Shown: in pieces, positions 4,689 to 6,327 of the stretch
Numbering within the stretch: position 1 is the first letter of the stretch
How the letters are laid out: each line of letters begins with the position of its first letter
NCBI GenBank assembly: GCA_017480395.1
Contig: JAFVAS010000199.1
Coordinates: 1 to 6,327 of the forward strand
Direction of reading: 5' to 3'
Source: Oscillospiraceae bacterium
GTDB lineage: Bacteria > Bacillota > Clostridia > Oscillospirales > Oscillospiraceae
DNA length: 6,327 bases
Notes under the pieces: model-generated
What the model saw: the letters and a program-made list of their open reading frames with translations, nothing else
Told to the model about the DNA's origin: nothing
The model's database searches: none
Made by a program: the position numbers and the translations under genes

Positions 4689-6327
4689 TTACACGTCCAT
4701 GGCGGCCTGGAATCCGCCGTGGATGGCGTTCATGATATTGCTGGCCCGGCGGCCGTCGCCGACCACCCAGGTGTAGCGCACCAGATTGCTCAGGCGCTCC
4801 ACCACGTCGGCGCAGGCGCGCATACCGGCGGCCATAGCAACGGTGTCGGCGGCAATTTCCTGCTCTTCGCCGTCCAGGTCGATGACCACCCGACCCGCCT
4901 CGATGCGCCTGACAGAGCAGCCGGGGATCAGCCGCACATTGTTGTGCTCCAGCCGGTAGAGGATGGAGGGCAGCACGCTGGAGCCGGCGTCGCCGCACCA
5001 GCGCTCCAGGGGGAGCTGATCCATCACGGTGACCGTCTTGCCCTCGTTGGAGAGGTTGATGGCGCACTCCAGACCGGTCAGGCCCGCGCCGATCACGGCG
5101 ACGGCGTCCCCGGCCTCGGCCCGGCCGGTGTCGATGTCTCCGGCCCAGACCACATGCTTCTGATCGTGGCCGGGAATGGGGGGCGTGAAGGGCCGGGCAC
5201 CCACCGCCAGGATCAGGGCATCCGGATTCTCCCGGCGCACCAGATCGGCGTCCACCTCGGTGTTCAGGACGAGCTTCGCTCCGCTCTGCTCCGTCTGCCG
5301 GATGAGCCAGGCCACGCTGCGGCGCATATCGTCCTTGAAGGGCAGCGCCGTGGCGGTGTGGAGCATGCCGCCCAGACTGGAGGCCTTCTCATAGAGGGTG
5401 ACCTCGTGGCCCCGCTGACGGGCGGTGATTGCCGCCTGCATCCCGGCGGGGCCGCCGCCCACGATCATGACCTTCTTTTTCACCGGGGCGGGCTGGATCT
5501 CCATGTACTGGATCTCCCGTCCGGCAGTGGGATTCAGGGCGCAGAGCACGGTCTTCATCCCCATAGCCCGGGAGACCCGGCCGCAGTTGCCGCAGCGCAT
5601 GCAGGGGCGGATCTGATCCTCCAGGCCCAGCTCCGCCTTGCGGTGGCCCTCCGGATCGCAGATGGTGGCCCGGCCCATGACCACGATGTCGGTCTTGCCC
5701 TCGGCGACCATCCTCTCGCCGTCCTCGTGGTAGCTGATGCCGCCCACCACGGCCACGGGAATGCGCAGCCGCTTCTTGGCCGCCTCCGCGAAGGCCAGGT
5801 TCACATTGTGGGGCTCCAGGTAGTTGGACATGAACCGGCGGCCGTGCACCGGGCTGCCGGGATCGATGCCCACGGAGAAGTGCACGATATCAATATAATC
5901 CTGCGCTTTCTCCAAAAAGTCAAGGGTTTCCTCCAGATGCAGGGCGTCCTCATCGATTTCGTCGCCGCTGATGCGGTACTCGATGGGGTAATCCGGGCCC
6001 ACCTCCGCGCGAATGGCCGCCAGCAGCTCCAGGGGAAAGCGCATCCGGTTCTCCGGGCTGCCGCCGTACTCGTCGGTGCGGCGGTTGAAGTGGGGGGAGA
6101 GGAACTGGGCGGGAAGCTGGCCGTGGGCGCCGTGGATCATGACCAGGTCAAAGCCCGCCTGCTTACACAGCCGCACGGCGGCGCAGTAGTGGGCGATGAC
6201 CTCCTGAATCTGCGCATGGGTCATCTCCTTGGCCACCAGGGTGGGCACGCCGTCCACGTTCCAGACAATGTCGCTGGAGGACATCAGGGTGCTGCCCAGG
6301 GGCCGCACCAGGGCGGGGTTGGCCACA
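4689..6327 (-). CDS. NADH-dependent FMN/FAD/4Fe-4S ene-reductase (2,4-dienoyl-CoA reductase / 2-enoate reductase family), N-terminus cut off
   Basis: A multidomain flavoprotein that typically passes electrons from NADH through FAD and a [4Fe-4S] cluster to FMN, then reduces an activated C=C bond. The window holds 546 codons; about 100-120 N-terminal residues are missing, as family members are about 640-670 long. Numbering from the first full codon (6326): the Old Yellow Enzyme barrel runs to about 235, with HGAHG at 65-69, QFLSPHFNRRTDEYGGSPENR at 74-94, and the FMN-phosphate region GKTDIVVMGRA at 210-220. Cluster cysteines are 242, 245, 248 and 262 (CxxCxxC, then 13 residues, then C; E. coli FadH has CxxCxxxC). 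FAD-binding GGGPAG is at 290-295, NADH-binding GAGLTG at 413-418, and the C-terminal FAD motif VVGDGRRASNIMNAIHGGF at 521-539. The usual Tyr proton donor after HGAHG is Gln70. The GTG at 6326 lies inside conserved barrel sequence and is not the start. The substrate is unknown; BaiCD-type steroid, enoate or sugar-derived enone reductases share this architecture. It lies upstream of, and is probably cotranscribed with, the sugar genes. Confidence 0.92.
   Translation of the reverse strand, partial: VANPALVRPLGSTLMSSSDIVWNVDGVPTLVAKEMTHAQIQEVIAHYCAAVRLCKQAGFDLVMIHGAHGQLPAQFLSPHFNRRTDEYGGSPENRMRFPLELLAAIRAEVGPDYPIEYRISGDEIDEDALHLEETLDFLEKAQDYIDIVHFSVGIDPGSPVHGRRFMSNYLEPHNVNLAFAEAAKKRLRIPVAVVGGISYHEDGERMVAEGKTDIVVMGRATICDPEGHRKAELGLEDQIRPCMRCGNCGRVSRAMGMKTVLCALNPTAGREIQYMEIQPAPVKKKVMIVGGGPAGMQAAITARQRGHEVTLYEKASSLGGMLHTATALPFKDDMRRSVAWLIRQTEQSGAKLVLNTEVDADLVRRENPDALILAVGARPFTPPIPGHDQKHVVWAGDIDTGRAEAGDAVAVIGAGLTGLECAINLSNEGKTVTVMDQLPLERWCGDAGSSVLPSILYRLEHNNVRLIPGCSVRRIEAGRVVIDLDGEEQEIAADTVAMAAGMRACADVVERLSNLVRYTWVVGDGRRASNIMNAIHGGFQAAMDV

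Noticed and set aside
6324..6326. GTG at the right edge as the true start of the ene-reductase
   Set aside because: The frame stays open to the window edge, the first residues already belong to the barrel, and about 100 residues of the family N-terminus would be missing. The gene simply continues outside.

Overview
The window is GC-rich (clearly above 60% by eye) and every gene I can support lies on the minus strand, so transcription runs from the right edge to the left. Strong GGAGG-type ribosome binding sites, short or negative gene spacings, many cysteines and an oxygen-sensitive Fe-S ene-reductase suggest a strict anaerobe of the high-GC Clostridia, for example a gut Oscillospiraceae relative. 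That placement is inference, as there is no marker gene here.

Right to left, the layout is as follows. (1) A large flavin/4Fe-4S NADH-dependent ene-reductase of the 2,4-dienoyl-CoA reductase/2-enoate reductase type, cut at its N-terminus by the window edge (4689-6327). (2) A 63-nt gap holding a perfect 12-bp hairpin and a good ribosome binding site. (3) A cytosolic FG-GAP-like beta-propeller protein of unknown function (3594-4625). (4) An FGGY-family sugar kinase, 3 nt downstream (2145-3590). (5) L-ribulose-5-phosphate 4-epimerase, AraD family (1409-2119). (6) L-ribulose-5-phosphate 3-epimerase, UlaE/SgbU family, overlapping araD by 35 nt (592-1443). (7) A 169-nt spacer with an 11-bp hairpin. 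(8) The first 140 codons of an L-cysteine desulfidase/UPF0597 (CyuA-like) gene, cut by the left edge (1-422).

Genes 3 to 6 look like one translationally coupled operon, probably led by or cotranscribed with the ene-reductase. The kinase and two epimerases make a coherent route: ketopentose (most likely L-xylulose, otherwise L-ribulose) to its 5-phosphate, then 3-epimerisation (L-xylulose-5-P to L-ribulose-5-P) and 4-epimerisation to D-xylulose-5-P, which enters the pentose phosphate pathway. No recognisable sugar isomerase, dehydrogenase, decarboxylase or transporter is in the window, so the starting sugar is unknown. The unassigned pieces are the propeller protein and the ene-reductase; they may carry out upstream chemistry on an unusual sugar or glycoside. 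The cysteine desulfidase gene may be a separate unit, since a hairpin stands between it and the sugar operon.
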